Virus record (IMG/VR): IMGVR_UViG_3300032093_011400
Location: 24,998-88,997 of that record
Source of the DNA: a virus
Strand: one strand, 5' to 3'
DNA length: 64,000 nt
In this document: positions 34,441-42,862 of the stretch, piece after piece
Numbering within the stretch: position 1 is the first letter of the stretch
Layout: each line of letters opens with the position of its first letter
Notes under the pieces: generated by a model
The model's input: the letters and a program-made list of their open reading frames with translations, nothing else
Database searches by the model: none
What the model was told of the DNA's origin: nothing
Program-made: the position numbers and the translations under genes

Positions 34441-36201
34441 TTACTTACTATTGATTTCGTTAAGTATTTGTTCAACAATATCTACAGAATTTTCATCAAC
34501 ATCACCCATAACCGTACCAATAATCTGTTTCTTCTTTATCAGAATGTCGTAGATAACACCCTCAATTGTATTTTCAAATAGTGGGTAATATACTGAAACT
34601 GAATTTTTTTGTCCGTATCTGTATGCTCGGTCTTCAGCTTGGGAATGTTCTGCCGGTACAAATGATAGGTCATTCATAATAACAGCTTCACCCGCAGTAA
34701 GTGTTAATCCAACACCTGCGGCTTTCATATTACCACAAAAAACTTGTATTTTATCACTCTCTTGGAACTTGTCAACCGCATCTTGTCTTGCAGGTTTTGA
34801 TGTTGACCCATCTAAATAAACAGATTTTTTACCAAAATGTTCGTGTATCTTTTTAAGTGGTTCGGTAAAGTTACTAAAGATAATAACTTTTTTACCTTGT
34901 TCGATAATGTTCTCAGCAAGTTCAATTGTAATTGGTATTTTTTCTTCGGCAATTACTTGTCTTACTTTCATCAGTTTTGTAAACTGAACAGATAATGACT
35001 TTGATTCGTCTTGTCTGTTGTTATACCAATCATAATACTCACCCATCAATCCTTCATATAACCTTGATTTCAAACGAAGGTAAACAGGAGTCATAATTTT
35101 TTCAGGTAAATCTAAAACATCAGTTTTTAATCTTCTTAAAATTTGACGAGAAGTCCTTTCTCTCAACTCTTCCAAGTTTGACGCTCCTGTAACATTCCAA
35201 ATCTTTTTACCACCAACTCTAAACTGATATCCACCACAATATCTAATTGCGTATGCTTGCCAGTTTTGACTTACAGGACTATCAATAAGTTTTAAGATAT
35301 TGTAATAATTCATTGGACGAGAAGTCATTGGTGTTCCCGTTAGTAACCATAATTTTTTAATATTCTTGGTTACATCCATTATAATCTTTGTTCTTTGAGC
35401 TTGAGCGTTTGAAACATAATGTGCTTCATCTATAACAACTAAATCAAACTTTGAATTAAGAATTATTGAGTTTAACTTATCTTTTGGGTCATGGAAGTTT
35501 TTAAGAATGTCGTAGTTAACAATAACGTAGTCCGCTTGTTCAAACTTCTTACCCTCACAGATATAAACTGATTTGTCAGTATAGTTTTTGATTTCTCTTT
35601 CCCAATTTATTTTGAGAGACGCTGGACAAATAATTAACACTCTATTAGCTCCACTTTCTAACGAAGCAATAACAGTACTTGTTGTTTTACCAAGTCCCAT
35701 GTCATCTGCTAAAATAAACTTGTCGTTTTTTAATAACTTTTCAATTGCTTCTTTTTGGTGAGTAAGTGGTGGACGGTTTTCGTATTTTGAGTAATCAACG
35801 TCAACCAAGTTTTCGGTGTATTGTTTGATAACCGCCGCTTTTGGTATCCAAAAATCATGAATAGTTTCACCACTAAAAATCTTACCCCAAATATGATATG
35901 ATTTATCTTTTTCAATTAAAATCTTTTCAACGTAAATTTTATCAGGTTCCTTAATGAATGGATTATCGGCAACAAGTTTTTGTGAAAAGTATGAGTCAAT
36001 CTCAACCCATTTCTTAGCGACTTTTGGAACTACTGAATTATAGTCAATAACATAATCACATTGAGCTCTTGTTGGGACATACTTTTTATTTGACTCAATT
36101 TGTTTCTTTAATTTAAGGATATAGTTATTTGAGCCTTGATAATTTTCAAGAATGGATATTGCTTGTTGCTCAACACTTAAATGTCCCGTAGAAGTCGTCA
36201 A
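34441..36201 (-). CDS. SNF2-family DNA helicase/translocase
   Basis: The SF2/SNF2 motifs occur in order: I LADDMGLGKTTSTVIA, Ia/II FDLVVIDEAHYVSN (DEAH), III LLTGTPMTSRP, V CGNMKAAGVGLTLTAG, and VI QAEDRAYRYGQKNSV. An N-terminal region of about 150 aa precedes the motor, as in SMARCAL1-like enzymes; T4-type phages use such translocases in recombination or fork remodelling (compare UvsW). The frame has no ATG before the motor: TTG at 36201 is the best start and an in-frame TAA lies 6 bases upstream. The gene diverges from the neck/tail genes at 36259. Confidence 0.9.
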   Translation of the reverse strand: MTTSTGHLSVEQQAISILENYQGSNNYILKLKKQIESNKKYVPTRAQCDYVIDYNSVVPKVAKKWVEIDSYFSQKLVADNPFIKEPDKIYVEKILIEKDKSYHIWGKIFSGETIHDFWIPKAAVIKQYTENLVDVDYSKYENRPPLTHQKEAIEKLLKNDKFILADDMGLGKTTSTVIASLESGANRVLIICPASLKINWEREIKNYTDKSVYICEGKKFEQADYVIVNYDILKNFHDPKDKLNSIILNSKFDLVVIDEAHYVSNAQAQRTKIIMDVTKNIKKLWLLTGTPMTSRPMNYYNILKLIDSPVSQNWQAYAIRYCGGYQFRVGGKKIWNVTGASNLEELRERTSRQILRRLKTDVLDLPEKIMTPVYLRLKSRLYEGLMGEYYDWYNNRQDESKSLSVQFTKLMKVRQVIAEEKIPITIELAENIIEQGKKVIIFSNFTEPLKKIHEHFGKKSVYLDGSTSKPARQDAVDKFQESDKIQVFCGNMKAAGVGLTLTAGEAVIMNDLSFVPAEHSQAEDRAYRYGQKNSVSVYYPLFENTIEGVIYDILIKKKQIIGTVMGDVDENSVDIVEQILNEINSK

Positions 36202-36247
36202 AATATTTTAATTAACTATACAACTATAATAATAATCAAAAAAGAAA

Positions 36248-36255
36248 TATTTATC
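36248..36255 (+). promoter_or_regulatory. Candidate late promoter TATTTATC
   Basis: It is 3 bases upstream of the ATG at 36259 and lies in the 57-base divergent region beside the SNF2 gene. Together with the next boxes it marks the start of the tail module. Confidence 0.45.
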
Positions 36256-36258
36256 AAT

Positions 36259-36774
36259 ATGTCAAATAGAATAGTTCCAATAACAAGATTAGGTAAATTT
36301 TTCGGTGCAGAAGATTACAATTTGGATATCAACATGGGTAGAGAATGGTTAGAAGGTGATATGAACTTCACTCTTGTATTATATCGTGTTGACAAACAGA
36401 AGACAAATGTAGATGATGTATATGGTGAAGCGTCTGTTGACGGAATTAAATTTTTACCACCTGTTGAGTTTAAGGCTTTTTTACAAATTGTTGCCCCTGA
36501 AAATAAATTTCTTGGGACAAGTAAGATTAATCAGTTAGAGCCGGGAAACGCAAGAATATCAGTATATCAATCACACCTTGATGAATTAGGAGTTGATATA
36601 GAATATGGTGATTATATTGGTTATTACGAAACTGAAAGTAGAGTTAGATATTATGTAGTTAATAATGACGGACGTGTTGTTTCAGATAACAAACATACTT
36701 ATGCAGGATACAAACCGTTTTATAGAACAATAAACGCATCTCCTGTAATGGAAAACGAATTTAGAGGATTATAA
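36259..36774 (+). CDS. Neck protein, tentatively T4 gp14-like
   Basis: A 171-aa protein starting MSNRIVPITRLGKFFGAEDY; the ATG at 36259 is chosen because it follows the TATTTATC motif and the longer frame adds a run of Ile codons. The second half has a beta-rich pattern ELGVDIEYGDYIGYYETES and YYVVNNDGRV, resembling part of T4 gp14. The adjacent gp15-like gene and the gp13-like gene nearby favour a neck role. The match is weak, and the protein is shorter than T4 gp14 (256 aa). Its stop overlaps the next start by one base (TAATG). Confidence 0.5.
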   Translation: MSNRIVPITRLGKFFGAEDYNLDINMGREWLEGDMNFTLVLYRVDKQKTNVDDVYGEASVDGIKFLPPVEFKAFLQIVAPENKFLGTSKINQLEPGNARISVYQSHLDELGVDIEYGDYIGYYETESRVRYYVVNNDGRVVSDNKHTYAGYKPFYRTINASPVMENEFRGL

Positions 36775-37826
36775 TGGGATTACCTAAAATTAAAAAAACT
36801 TTACCCCTTACATACCCACCTATTGGTTATGAACGAAGATTAGAACTTCTTGAAGATATCAATAAGGATGGAACTTACTTGCCTAAATCTATTTTACATG
36901 AAGATTTAGATAGAGGGTTTTTAGATTTTGTTAAAAATGATTTAAAAACTGTTGTTAGTGGTAAAATAGTTAAAGTTGTAGATATTTTAATGACGACTCA
37001 AAACTGGGCTCAATTTACACAAACTTGGGATTTTAACAACATAGATAAAAACGTTGAACCACCAATTATAACAACTGTAAGAACTCCTGAAGTAAAATAT
37101 GGTACATTACCGTCTTTAAAATATACGATACCTAATAGAAAACAATTTTATTACGCTGCGGTACCGACTTGGGACGGACAAAGAAAAGGTATGGATATAT
37201 ACACAATTCCCCAGCCAGTTCCTGTAGATATAAAATATTCTGTTAAAATTATTTGTAATAGAATGAGAGAATTGAATAAATTCAATCAAATTGTTATTGA
37301 AAAATTTTCATCTCGTCAGGCTTATACTAAAATAAAAGGACATTATATTCCAATAACTTTAGATGAAATTTCAGATGAATCTGTTATGGATGTTGAAAAA
37401 AGAAGATACTACATCCAATCTTACGCTTTTACTTTACAAGGGTTTTTAAGTGATGAAGAAGAATACCAAGTTAAACCTGCAATTAGTAGAAGTTTGATTA
37501 TGGTTGAGTTAGATAATAGAAAGAAAAAAGTTAAAAAAAAGGTACTACCCCCAAATCCTGACCAATACCAATTTAATGCAAATTATCCTGTAGGTACCAC
37601 CGCATATACTCAAACTTTTAATTATACTGCAAACATAAAGGTTGAGGGTAGTGAAAATGTTAACTCTTATGCAATATACATTAATGGTTTATATTACGGT
37701 GATAGTTCAACACAGTTGTTAACAGGTTATATACAAATTAATGATAGTGATGAATTATCAATTACTGTCGTTAAAACAAATGGAAGTTTAAGTAGTACTA
37801 TAAAATTAGTTTCCACAATACTTTAA
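36774..37826 (+). CDS. Tail completion/sheath stabiliser, T4 gp15-like, with Ig-like tail
   Basis: The central part carries the gp15 pattern: VPVDIKYSVKIICNRMREL and NQIVIEKFSSRQ, then ITLDEISDESVMDVEKRRYY and IQSYAFTLQGFLSDEEE, corresponding to the strand-helix-strand region of T4 gp15 that caps the tube and sheath. Residues ~270-350 form an extra beta-rich, Ig-like module (FNYTANIKVEGS, YAIYINGLYYGDS) not in T4 gp15 (272 aa). The protein should terminate the tail and join it to the neck. Its stop codon overlaps a convergent small gene. Confidence 0.75.
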   Translation: MGLPKIKKTLPLTYPPIGYERRLELLEDINKDGTYLPKSILHEDLDRGFLDFVKNDLKTVVSGKIVKVVDILMTTQNWAQFTQTWDFNNIDKNVEPPIITTVRTPEVKYGTLPSLKYTIPNRKQFYYAAVPTWDGQRKGMDIYTIPQPVPVDIKYSVKIICNRMRELNKFNQIVIEKFSSRQAYTKIKGHYIPITLDEISDESVMDVEKRRYYIQSYAFTLQGFLSDEEEYQVKPAISRSLIMVELDNRKKKVKKKVLPPNPDQYQFNANYPVGTTAYTQTFNYTANIKVEGSENVNSYAIYINGLYYGDSSTQLLTGYIQINDSDELSITVVKTNGSLSSTIKLVSTIL

Positions 37827-37972
37827 TTCTCCCCATAAATATCTTTTTTTTCAACACACGTATCAATAATTAATTTTTCTAAAAACTTATGAATTTTGTA
37901 ACCATGTTTGTTACAATAGTTTTTTAAGATTTCGTGACTCTCAGGTGATATTTTAATGTTCTTAATTTTCAA
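37823..37972 (-). CDS. Small ribbon-helix-helix-like protein (49 aa)
   Basis: This short gene translates to a basic 49-residue protein from TTG at 37972, reading LKIKNIKISPESHEILKNY then CNKHGYKIHKFLEKLI, ending DIYGEN and TAA at 37823. A strand followed by two helices of this pattern (KISPESHEILKNYC, GYKIHKFLEKLI) resembles ribbon-helix-helix or similar small DNA-binding proteins. In-frame codons upstream of TTG stay open for another 11 codons but lack a better start. A TATTTATA box lies upstream on the same strand at 38007-38014. It converges on gp15 and diverges from the sheath gene. Confidence 0.6.
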   Translation of the reverse strand: MKIKNIKISPESHEILKNYCNKHGYKIHKFLEKLIIDTCVEKKDIYGEN

Positions 37973-38006
37973 GGTAGAAAAAAGGTAGAATTTATTCCTA
38001 CTGTTT

Positions 38007-38014
38007 TATAAATA
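38007..38014 (-). promoter_or_regulatory. Candidate promoter TATTTATA for the small gene
   Basis: On the minus strand the sequence is CTATTTATAAAAC, 34 bases upstream of the TTG of the 49-codon gene. Read on the plus strand it is TATAAATA, so it could alternatively serve the sheath gene. Confidence 0.4.
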
Positions 38015-38050
38015 GTTACTTAACGTATTAGTTTTTGAATAAAAAGACAA

Positions 38051-38058
38051 TATTTATC
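38051..38058 (+). promoter_or_regulatory. Candidate late promoter TATTTATC
   Basis: AATATTTATCAATAAATAA lies 34 bases upstream of the sheath ATG, leaving a conventional leader. This spacing is like that of the tail tube gene (33 bases). Confidence 0.5.
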
Positions 38059-38092
38059 AATAAATAAATTTTCAAAAACATTTAAAATAAAA

Positions 38093-41000
38093 ATGGCAAC
38101 ATCAAACAAAGTTTTCGTCTCGCCAGGTGTATATACATCAGAAAGAGACTTATCATTTGTTTCACAAAGTGTTGGGATTACCACGTTGGGTATAGCTGGA
38201 GAAACCTTAAAAGGCCCAGCTTTTGAACCAATCTTCATCACAAGTTATGGAGAGTTTGAAACCTATTTCGGCGGTACTACTCCTGAAAAATTTGTGAACA
38301 CACAAATCCCAAAATATGAGGCAGCATATATTGCTAAGTCATATCTTCAACAATCTAACCAATTGTTTGTAACAAGAATCTTAGGATTATCAGGTTATGA
38401 CGCAGGGCCATCTTGGTCTATTACAACTGTGGCTAATGTAGATTGTAATACTGTTGCACTTACAGGTACTGCAACACCATTTACCGCAACATTTGTTGGT
38501 ACAACGGCTTCAACATCAACAGTAACAATTACAGGTTTACCTGTTGGAATTACAAATGCAACAACTCCTTATACAACATATAGTGGAGGTTCATCAACTA
38601 TTTATGCTCAACTTCAGAGTCAAATTTTTGGTGTAATTGGTTCTAATTCAACTTCAGCATCTTCCATCTATTATTTTGGAGCGGTTTCGGGAGCTCAAGT
38701 TACGGCAAACATTGCTGCTGGATATTCAGCATCTACAAACGTATTTGGTGTTAATGCAATAAGTGCTTCAAGTATTGATTATTGTTCTGAAGTTAATGAT
38801 GTATGGTATTATGCTACATTTACACCTCCAACAACAGGTGAAAATTACAATGGTTATTCGTTCTTTAGTAGAATTAGTACAATAACTGGTACGTCAGGTT
38901 CTTATAGTGGTTCTATAACAGGTAATATCTATAACTTCTCAGGTTTAACTTATTCAGGTTATAATGATTTAGTTGTGGCAACTTTACGTTCAAGAGGTAT
39001 TACAAATTATTCATCGACACAAAACGGCCCTGATTACCAAGTAACAGGTACTTCAGACGTACAAATGATTTGTACAGGTTCTTATTCGGGAGTTACTAAA
39101 AATCCATTTAGTACATTCTTGATTTCAGGTTTAACTTATGAAAATTCAGCATTCCAATTTGAAACTTCGTTTAATGCGGGTAACGCTAACTATATTTCTA
39201 AAGTATTTGGTGTTGAGAACTTCGCTAAAGATAGAACTGAAGTTCCGTTGTTTGTTGAAGAGCGTTATCCGACATTATTAAATTACGGTTATAATAAAGG
39301 TTATATTCGTGGTTTGAATTGTAGTTTAATTTCTTTACCTGAAGCGAGAAATAATGATACATCATCTATCGCTTATTATCTTGAGCAATACCAAACACCT
39401 GAATCTCCGTGGGTTGTTTCGGAATTACGTGGTAATTTAGTTTATAGATTGTTTAAAGTTTATACAATTGCTGATGGTAATGCTGCGAACACTGAAATTA
39501 AAGTGTCCGTTGCAAACATATCATTTAACAATGGTACATTTGACCTTATTGTTCGTGATTTCTTTGATACAGATGCGAATCCTGTTGTTTTAGAGAAGTT
39601 TACAAACTGTAGTATGGACCCGGCTGAAAATAGTTATGTGGCTAAAAAAGTTGGTTCATCTGATGGTGAATATGCAGTACAGTCGAAATATATTTTTGTA
39701 GAAGTAAATGAAGAGGCACCTGTAGATGCACTTCCTTGTGGATTTGAAGGTTTTGTAACAAGAACTTACACAGGTGCAAAATCACCATTCCAAATCTTCA
39801 AAACAAAATACGACTATCCTGGTGAAGTTATTTACAACCCACCATTTGGAACAACTTCTAACGGTTCTAACACTACTGCTAGTTCAGGTGATAACATAAG
39901 AAGAACTTATTTAGGTATTTCTTCAGCGGTAGCGTTCTCATCAGACGCACCAGGTTATGACCCTGATTTCTTCCAATACAAAGGGATGCCAAATCCAAAT
40001 TCGGCAACTTGTACACCACCTTCTCACGTATTTTGGCCAAATGTTACAAAAGGTTTCCACATGGATTCAGGAGCGACTTCTATTGTTATAGCAAATGTTT
40101 ACCAAAACAGTGGTCAAACAGCATTTGAAGTTGGAGCTGGTTCATTTAGTTCAGAACCTACGTCACAAACAAGTCCATATTACTTCTTATATTCTCGTAA
40201 GTTTACATTCCTTGTTCAAGCAGGATTTGACGGATGGGATATATACAGAGAATATAGAACAAACGCTGACAGATTCCGTTTAGGAAACACAGGATATAAA
40301 CAAGGAGCTCTATCTTGTGCACCGTACACAGATGCTACAGGATGGGGAGCATTTAAACAAATCACAGTTGGTGATAACACAGTTGATTACGCAAATACTG
40401 ACTATTACGCATACTTGTTAGGTGTACAATCATTTGCAAATCCTGAAGTAACAAACATCAATGTTCTTGTAACACCTGGTGTTGACTATGTTAACAATAG
40501 TGATTTAGTTTCTGCAACAATCGATATTGTTGAAAACGACAGAGCGGATTCAATCTACATCTGTACAACTCCTGACTTTAACTTATTACAACCATCAACT
40601 TCAATGGATAATTTAATTTACCCACAAGAAGCGGTTGATAATTTAGAAAATACAGGAATTGACTCTAATTACACAGCAACTTACTATCCATGGGTTCTTA
40701 CTCGTGACACGGTAAACAATACTCAAATCTATATTCCATCAACTGCTGAAGTTACAAGAAACTTAGCGTTAACTGACAATATAGCGTTCCCATGGTTCGC
40801 AACTGCGGGTTACACAAGAGGTATTGTAAATGCTATCAGAGCAAGAAAGAGATTAACTCAAGAAGATAGAGATACTCTTTATAAGGGAAGAATTAACCCA
40901 ATTGCAACTTTCAACGACGTTGGAACTGTAATTTGGGGTAACAAAACTCTTCAAATTAGAGAGTCAGCTCTTGACAGAATTAACGTAAGAAGATTGTTAT

Positions 41001-41284
41001 TACAAGCTCGTAAGTTGATTTCAGCGGTAGCGGTAAGATTGTTGTTTGAACAAAACGACAACTTAGTAAGACAACAGTTCTTAGATTCAGTTAATCCAAT
41101 CTTAGATTCGATTAGAAGAGACAGAGGTTTATATGACTTCAGAGTTACTGTTCAAAACACACCTGAAGACTTAGATGCTAACCAATTAGTAGGTAAGATT
41201 TATATCAAACCAACTAAAGCTCTTGAATTCATAGACATTGAGTTCTTAATTACTCCAACAGGAGCATCGTTTGAAAATATTTAA
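38093..41284 (+). CDS. Contractile tail sheath protein, T4 gp18-like
   Basis: The N-terminus FVSPGVYTSERDLSFVSQS is the typical sheath start (SPGVY.E.D), with VGITTLGIAGETLKGPAF next. The conserved C-terminal sheath domain is clear: VIWGNKTLQIRESALDRIN followed by VRRLLLQARKLISAVAVRLL and a beta-rich end. The 1063-aa length exceeds T4 gp18 (659 aa); the excess is a Ser/Thr/Gly-rich insert in the first third (about residues 110-360), probably surface-exposed. It is followed by a strong terminator, suiting its high copy number. Confidence 0.9.
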   Translation: MATSNKVFVSPGVYTSERDLSFVSQSVGITTLGIAGETLKGPAFEPIFITSYGEFETYFGGTTPEKFVNTQIPKYEAAYIAKSYLQQSNQLFVTRILGLSGYDAGPSWSITTVANVDCNTVALTGTATPFTATFVGTTASTSTVTITGLPVGITNATTPYTTYSGGSSTIYAQLQSQIFGVIGSNSTSASSIYYFGAVSGAQVTANIAAGYSASTNVFGVNAISASSIDYCSEVNDVWYYATFTPPTTGENYNGYSFFSRISTITGTSGSYSGSITGNIYNFSGLTYSGYNDLVVATLRSRGITNYSSTQNGPDYQVTGTSDVQMICTGSYSGVTKNPFSTFLISGLTYENSAFQFETSFNAGNANYISKVFGVENFAKDRTEVPLFVEERYPTLLNYGYNKGYIRGLNCSLISLPEARNNDTSSIAYYLEQYQTPESPWVVSELRGNLVYRLFKVYTIADGNAANTEIKVSVANISFNNGTFDLIVRDFFDTDANPVVLEKFTNCSMDPAENSYVAKKVGSSDGEYAVQSKYIFVEVNEEAPVDALPCGFEGFVTRTYTGAKSPFQIFKTKYDYPGEVIYNPPFGTTSNGSNTTASSGDNIRRTYLGISSAVAFSSDAPGYDPDFFQYKGMPNPNSATCTPPSHVFWPNVTKGFHMDSGATSIVIANVYQNSGQTAFEVGAGSFSSEPTSQTSPYYFLYSRKFTFLVQAGFDGWDIYREYRTNADRFRLGNTGYKQGALSCAPYTDATGWGAFKQITVGDNTVDYANTDYYAYLLGVQSFANPEVTNINVLVTPGVDYVNNSDLVSATIDIVENDRADSIYICTTPDFNLLQPSTSMDNLIYPQEAVDNLENTGIDSNYTATYYPWVLTRDTVNNTQIYIPSTAEVTRNLALTDNIAFPWFATAGYTRGIVNAIRARKRLTQEDRDTLYKGRINPIATFNDVGTVIWGNKTLQIRESALDRINVRRLLLQARKLISAVAVRLLFEQNDNLVRQQFLDSVNPILDSIRRDRGLYDFRVTVQNTPEDLDANQLVGKIYIKPTKALEFIDIEFLITPTGASFENI

Positions 41285-41302
41285 TCAACGATAAAATAAT
41301 TG

Positions 41303-41334
41303 AAAACCCTCACGAAAGTGGGGGTTTTTATTTT
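41303..41334 (+). terminator. Rho-independent terminator after the sheath gene
   Basis: An 11-bp stem pairs AAAACCCTCAC (41303-41313) with GTGGGGGTTTT (41318-41328) including one G-U pair; the loop is GAAA, a stable tetraloop. It is followed by TATTTT. Confidence 0.9.
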
Positions 41335-41340
41335 ACATAA

Positions 41341-41348
41341 TATTTATA
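41341..41348 (+). promoter_or_regulatory. Candidate late promoter TATTTATA
   Basis: It starts 7 bases after the sheath terminator and lies 3 bases upstream of the HAD gene ATG, so transcription appears to stop and restart here. Confidence 0.5.
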
Positions 41349-41351
41349 GAT

Positions 41352-42167
41352 ATGAAAATATTTTTAGTAGAAGAATTTAATGAAGAAATCACACCCGATT
41401 TAAAATATTATGCATTTGATTGGGATGATAATATTCTTACAATGCCGACACAAATAATACTTCGTACAGAAGATGGTGAAGAAGTTGGTATGTCAACTGA
41501 AGACTTTGCGGAATATCGTGTAAAGGTTGGGGTTGAACCTTTTGAATATAAAAAGAAAACTGTTGTAGGATTTGCTGACGACCCATTCAGAAATTTTGGA
41601 ACCAAAGGGGATAAGAGGTTCATTATTGATGCAATGATGGCGAAAGAAGGCCCAGCATGGGATGACTTTGTTGAGGCGATTAATGGGGGTTCAATTTTTT
41701 CAATAGTTACAGCAAGAGGACATTCACCATTGGCTTTACGTAGGGCAATTGAAAATATGATTGAAACTAATTTTAGAGGAATATCTAAAAAAGAATTGGT
41801 TAAAAATTTAAGAAAGTTTAGAAAGTTTGCCGGTGAAGAAGATATGACAGACAAAGAACTTATAAATGCTTATATGGATATGAATAAGTATTATCCTGTA
41901 ACATTTGGAGCCGGTTCTGCTCAAAGTCCTGAAAAAGGAAAGGTTGAAGCTTTAAGAGAATTTCAACAATATGTAAAATATTTAGCAAATCTATTAAAGA
42001 AACCTGTAATGTTTAAAGATGATATTAGTAATAGATTCATACCTAAAATAGGTTTTTCAGATGATGATTTAAGAAATTTAGAAAAAGTTAAAGATGAATT
42101 ATCAAAAGACCCGGAAAATATTATTCAAACAATATCAACACATGGAGGAGAAAAGAAATTATATTAA
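41352..42167 (+). CDS. HAD-family phosphatase-like protein with leader
   Basis: Motif I is YYAFDWDDNILTMP with both Asp residues (DxDD), and motif II-like SIFSIVTARGHSP with Thr follows. A Lys in EKGKVEAL and a late acidic FKDDISNRF could serve as motifs III and IV. The 271-aa protein has cap-like helices between. The substrate is unknown; phosphomonoester, polynucleotide or nucleotide phosphatase activity are options. The first residues MKIFLVEEFNEEI resemble a capsid-targeting leader. Its position between sheath and tube genes, with its own promoter-like box, suggests co-expression with virion proteins. Confidence 0.65.
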   Translation: MKIFLVEEFNEEITPDLKYYAFDWDDNILTMPTQIILRTEDGEEVGMSTEDFAEYRVKVGVEPFEYKKKTVVGFADDPFRNFGTKGDKRFIIDAMMAKEGPAWDDFVEAINGGSIFSIVTARGHSPLALRRAIENMIETNFRGISKKELVKNLRKFRKFAGEEDMTDKELINAYMDMNKYYPVTFGAGSAQSPEKGKVEALREFQQYVKYLANLLKKPVMFKDDISNRFIPKIGFSDDDLRNLEKVKDELSKDPENIIQTISTHGGEKKLY

Positions 42168-42168
42168 T

Positions 42169-42176
42169 ATTTATAA
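42169..42176 (+). promoter_or_regulatory. TATTTATA box directly after the HAD gene
   Basis: It starts 2 bases after the HAD stop codon, 107 bases before the tail tube ATG. A second copy at 42243-42250 is nearer, so this one may be redundant. The rest of this ~115-base gap has no gene. Confidence 0.35.
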
Positions 42177-42242
42177 ACTGGACTTATAGCAAGTTTGACT
42201 GAAAAAAAGTTCAAAGTAAATAGAAAAATATTTAATTGACAC

Positions 42243-42250
42243 TATTTATA
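42243..42250 (+). promoter_or_regulatory. Candidate late promoter TATTTATA
   Basis: CTATTTATAATAAAAT lies 33 bases upstream of the tail tube ATG, leaving a conventional A-rich leader. Confidence 0.5.
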
Positions 42251-42283
42251 ATAAAATAAAAGAAAATTTAAAAACAAAATAAT

Positions 42284-42772
42284 ATGGCTGATTTGTTAAC
42301 CAAAATGCCCTTTCCATATGAACCCAAAAAGAAAAACAGGTTCATTTTGAGATTTCCTGATTCATTGGGAATAAACGAGTGGTTTGTTCAATCTGCTTCT
42401 CGACCTAAAATTACTATTAAATCAAATGATATTCCATTTTTGAATACCAAAAGATATGTTGCGGGTATGTATGAGTGGAATACTATTCAGGTTAAACTTC
42501 TTGACCCAATCGGGCCATCAGCTGCTCAGGCTATGATGGAGTGGGTAAGATTACACGCTGAAGAAGTAACAGGTCGTATGGGATATGCTGCGGGTTACAA
42601 AAAAGATGTGGAACTTGAAATGTTAGACCCAACAGGGGTTGTTATTGAAAAGTGGTCATTAATCCAATGTTTCTTAACTGACGTTGATTTTGGTTCAATT
42701 GCCTATACTGATGATGGTTTGGCAGATATTACTTTGACTCTTCGTCCTGACTATTGTGTTTTACTTTACTAA
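42284..42772 (+). CDS. Tail tube protein, T4 gp19-like
   Basis: At 162 aa it matches T4 gp19 (163 aa) in length. The pattern is typical of the tube fold: KNRFILRFPDSLGINEWFV near the N-terminus, YVAGMYEWNTIQVKLLDP in the middle, then AAQAMMEWVRLH and a closing beta-rich stretch with LADITLTLRPDYCVL. Tube hexamers stack inside the sheath to form the DNA channel. It is bracketed by a promoter box and by its own terminator, consistent with high-level expression of a separate transcript. Confidence 0.88.
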   Translation: MADLLTKMPFPYEPKKKNRFILRFPDSLGINEWFVQSASRPKITIKSNDIPFLNTKRYVAGMYEWNTIQVKLLDPIGPSAAQAMMEWVRLHAEEVTGRMGYAAGYKKDVELEMLDPTGVVIEKWSLIQCFLTDVDFGSIAYTDDGLADITLTLRPDYCVLLY

Positions 42773-42793
42773 TACAATTACAAATATTATATT

Positions 42794-42819
42794 AAGACCC
42801 ACAGTAATGTGGGTTTTTT
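42794..42819 (+). terminator. Rho-independent terminator after the tube gene
   Basis: A 7-bp core stem pairs ACCCACA (42797-42803) with TGTGGGT (42808-42814) around a GTAA loop, extended by weaker pairs outward, and is followed by TTTTTT. Confidence 0.88.
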
Positions 42820-42843
42820 ATTTACATAAAGATAATTTTAAAC

Positions 42844-42852
42844 TATTTTATA
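42844..42852 (+). promoter_or_regulatory. Degenerate promoter-like box TATTTTATA
   Basis: It has one extra T compared with TATTTATA and lies 10 bases upstream of the gp26-like ATG. It is included because it occupies the expected position, but the match is imperfect. Confidence 0.3.
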
Positions 42853-42862
42853 AACAAAAACT

